Positions 27,225-28,126 of a stretch of DNA of 28,126 nucleotides are shown here, piece after piece. A program made the position numbers and the translations under genes. The notes beneath the pieces were generated by a model. That model had not been told where the DNA came from. It worked only from the letters and a program-made list of their open reading frames with translations, and searched no databases. Position 1 is the stretch's first letter, and each line of letters starts with the position of its first letter. Where the stretch lies: positions 1 to 28,126 of IMG/VR virus record IMGVR_UViG_3300030503_000352. The stretch is one strand, 5' to 3'. The DNA comes from a virus.

Positions 27225-27716
27225 TCACGCACGGCGACGACCCCGCAGCACCGCCACACAGCCGAGCAACAGCGTCAGGGCGCCAGCCGCCCCCGGTCCG
27301 TTCATCTCGGGCGCCCGCGTGGGCGGCGTCGCACAGCACGGCGTACCGACAGGGGGCGGCGAGTATCCGCCGGGCGGCACGGGCGTATCGCCCCCGCCGA
27401 TGGGCGCGTATATACCGGTCGTGCCGAGCACGATAACCTCGCCCCCGGCGATAATGGGCGGCTCGTCCTGCGACGTTTCGCCGGCCGGCGGCGTGTCATC
27501 CGCCAGGGGCGGCGACGTGTAGTAAATCAGCGGTGCGGCTATCGGGAGAATGTCCGGTTCCGTGTCCGGTTCACGGAAGCACATTGGAACCGGCGGCGTC
27601 ACGCAGGATTGTACGGGCTGCGGGACATGCGCGCGGTGTCCGTGATGATGGATAACGGGCGGCGCGAGACAGGGCTGCGCGGTGCCGATAGCAACGGCGA
27701 GGACGAGGGAAATCAT
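27225..27716 (-). CDS. Exported Pro-rich protein with PEP-CTERM-like C-terminus, 163 aa
   Basis: ATG 27716 overlaps the upstream stop. A hydrophobic N-terminus (MISLVLAVAIGTAQPCLAPP) looks like a weak signal peptide. The middle is Pro/Gly/Thr-rich and probably extended, with scattered Cys. The end, PEMNGPGAAGALTLLLGCVA then VLRGRRRA, has a Pro-Glu motif, one membrane span and an Arg cluster. These are the three parts of PEP-CTERM-type sorting signals that are processed by exosortase in many Gram-negatives. This suggests an envelope-displayed protein. The exact sorting class is uncertain. Confidence 0.62.
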   Translation of the reverse strand: MISLVLAVAIGTAQPCLAPPVIHHHGHRAHVPQPVQSCVTPPVPMCFREPDTEPDILPIAAPLIYYTSPPLADDTPPAGETSQDEPPIIAGGEVIVLGTTGIYAPIGGGDTPVPPGGYSPPPVGTPCCATPPTRAPEMNGPGAAGALTLLLGCVAVLRGRRRA

Positions 27717-27997
27717 TCGTCGTCCCCCGTGCGTAAGTCTTGGATGCGTTTCTGGTGCTCATCGAGATGCCCACGTGGGCGGTTGTCGCGGAAATCCGGC
27801 GTTGAGATACTGCTCGGTCCGGTCCGCACGGCTTCCTGCGCCCGGAAATGCAGAGCCCACCCGCGCCGCCGCGCTTCCATTTTCTGATACGGCGTCATGC
27901 GCTGCGTGGTTTCCAGCGGGTCGGCGGGGCGCAATGCGTCCTCGCGGATAATCCTGACGGTATCGGTCAGGCTCAAATGTGCATCGTGTTCGCTCAT
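27713..27997 (-). CDS. Hypothetical charged helical protein, 94 aa
   Basis: ATG 27997 overlaps the upstream stop, and its TGA overlaps the next ATG. It starts SEHDAHLSLTDTVRIIREDA and includes MTPYQKMEARRRGWALHFRA. Soluble, highly charged, no Cys, no membrane segment. Not recognised. Confidence 0.62.
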   Translation of the reverse strand: MSEHDAHLSLTDTVRIIREDALRPADPLETTQRMTPYQKMEARRRGWALHFRAQEAVRTGPSSISTPDFRDNRPRGHLDEHQKRIQDLRTGDDE

Positions 27998-28113
27998 GGC
28001 GAGTAGCCCGAATAGCAGCCGAACTGCGTACCGGCTCGCACCGATTCGTACAGGCTGCGAAGTTCCGCAAACGTTGCGGGGCTGTTCAGGCGCACGGCGC
28101 GCTTGAAGTTCAT
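27994..28113 (-). CDS. Small protein at the window edge, 39 aa (may extend beyond window)
   Basis: ATG 28113 has GGGA eight bases upstream and gives MNFKRAVRLNSPATFAELRS, ending QFGCYSGYSP. The frame stays open to the window end at 28126, so a longer product cannot be excluded. Its TGA overlaps the start of the next gene (ATGA). Function unknown. Confidence 0.5.
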   Translation of the reverse strand: MNFKRAVRLNSPATFAELRSLYESVRAGTQFGCYSGYSP

Positions 28114-28126
28114 TCGTTGATCCCAG

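Noticed and set aside
27213-27887. Rightward open frame of 224 codons
   Set aside because: It is antisense to two minus-strand genes with overlapping stops and starts and a signal peptide, and its product is an Arg/Gly-rich shadow.

Overview
The window is part of the genome of a tailed, double-stranded DNA phage (Caudoviricetes) or a closely related prophage. It is GC-rich by eye, very densely packed, and carries terminase, tail-fibre, lysis and autonomous replication genes. I see no integrase, no bacterial housekeeping genes and no tRNA or rRNA. The Rz/Rz1 spanins indicate a Gram-negative host. The replication gene set (family A polymerase, Enc34-type ssDNA-binding protein, DUF2800 nuclease, SF2 helicase, VRR-NUC, primase-SF3 helicase) is one I associate with phages of Burkholderia, Xylella and enterics. 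A beta-proteobacterial host such as Burkholderia is a guess. Capsid and portal genes are not here and should lie outside the window.

Layout. (1) Bases 3-4078, rightward: the end of the tail module. It holds two small tail-fibre-like proteins, a 634-residue LamG-PASTA-DUF2612 fusion and a tail fibre with repeats. (2) 4080-6213, rightward: the lysis cassette. It has a coiled-coil membrane protein, a GH24 endolysin, two holin candidates, a fibronectin-like protein, and Rz with Rz1 nested inside it. (3) 6210-11961, leftward: replication genes read towards the lysis genes (a DUF-type protein, DUF2800 nuclease, a small possible Acb2-like protein, ssDNA-binding protein and DNA polymerase). (4) 12029-16992, rightward: replication genes (SF2 helicase, a small Cys/His protein, VRR-NUC, a mini TetR-type HTH protein, primase-helicase). 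(5) 16989-22302, leftward: about 21 mostly tiny genes joined by ATGA/GTGA overlaps. They include a pentapeptide-repeat protein, a short cytosine methyltransferase, several Cys-pair proteins and many single-pass membrane proteins. Nine of them are too short for routine ORF calling. (6) 22303-22577: an AT-rich divergent control region built on a near-perfect 59-bp inverted repeat, followed by a 12-bp hairpin. (7) 22578-25415, rightward: small and large terminase subunits and a small gene. (8) 25437-28126, leftward: an accessory operon rich in exported and membrane proteins, with a HTH protein at its distal end.

How it fits together. The inverted repeat appears to drive the terminase genes rightward and the mini-gene operon leftward from mirror-image promoters with nearly the same leader. 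Convergent units meet with stop codons overlapping by a few bases (6210-6213 and 16989-16992), so I found no room for classical terminators there. Points most worth a second look are the inverted-repeat control region, the possible cyclic-nucleotide sponge at 9594-9953, the doubly readable methyltransferase gene, the chimeric mini-gene at 26396-26509, and the LamG-PASTA-DUF2612 fusion.
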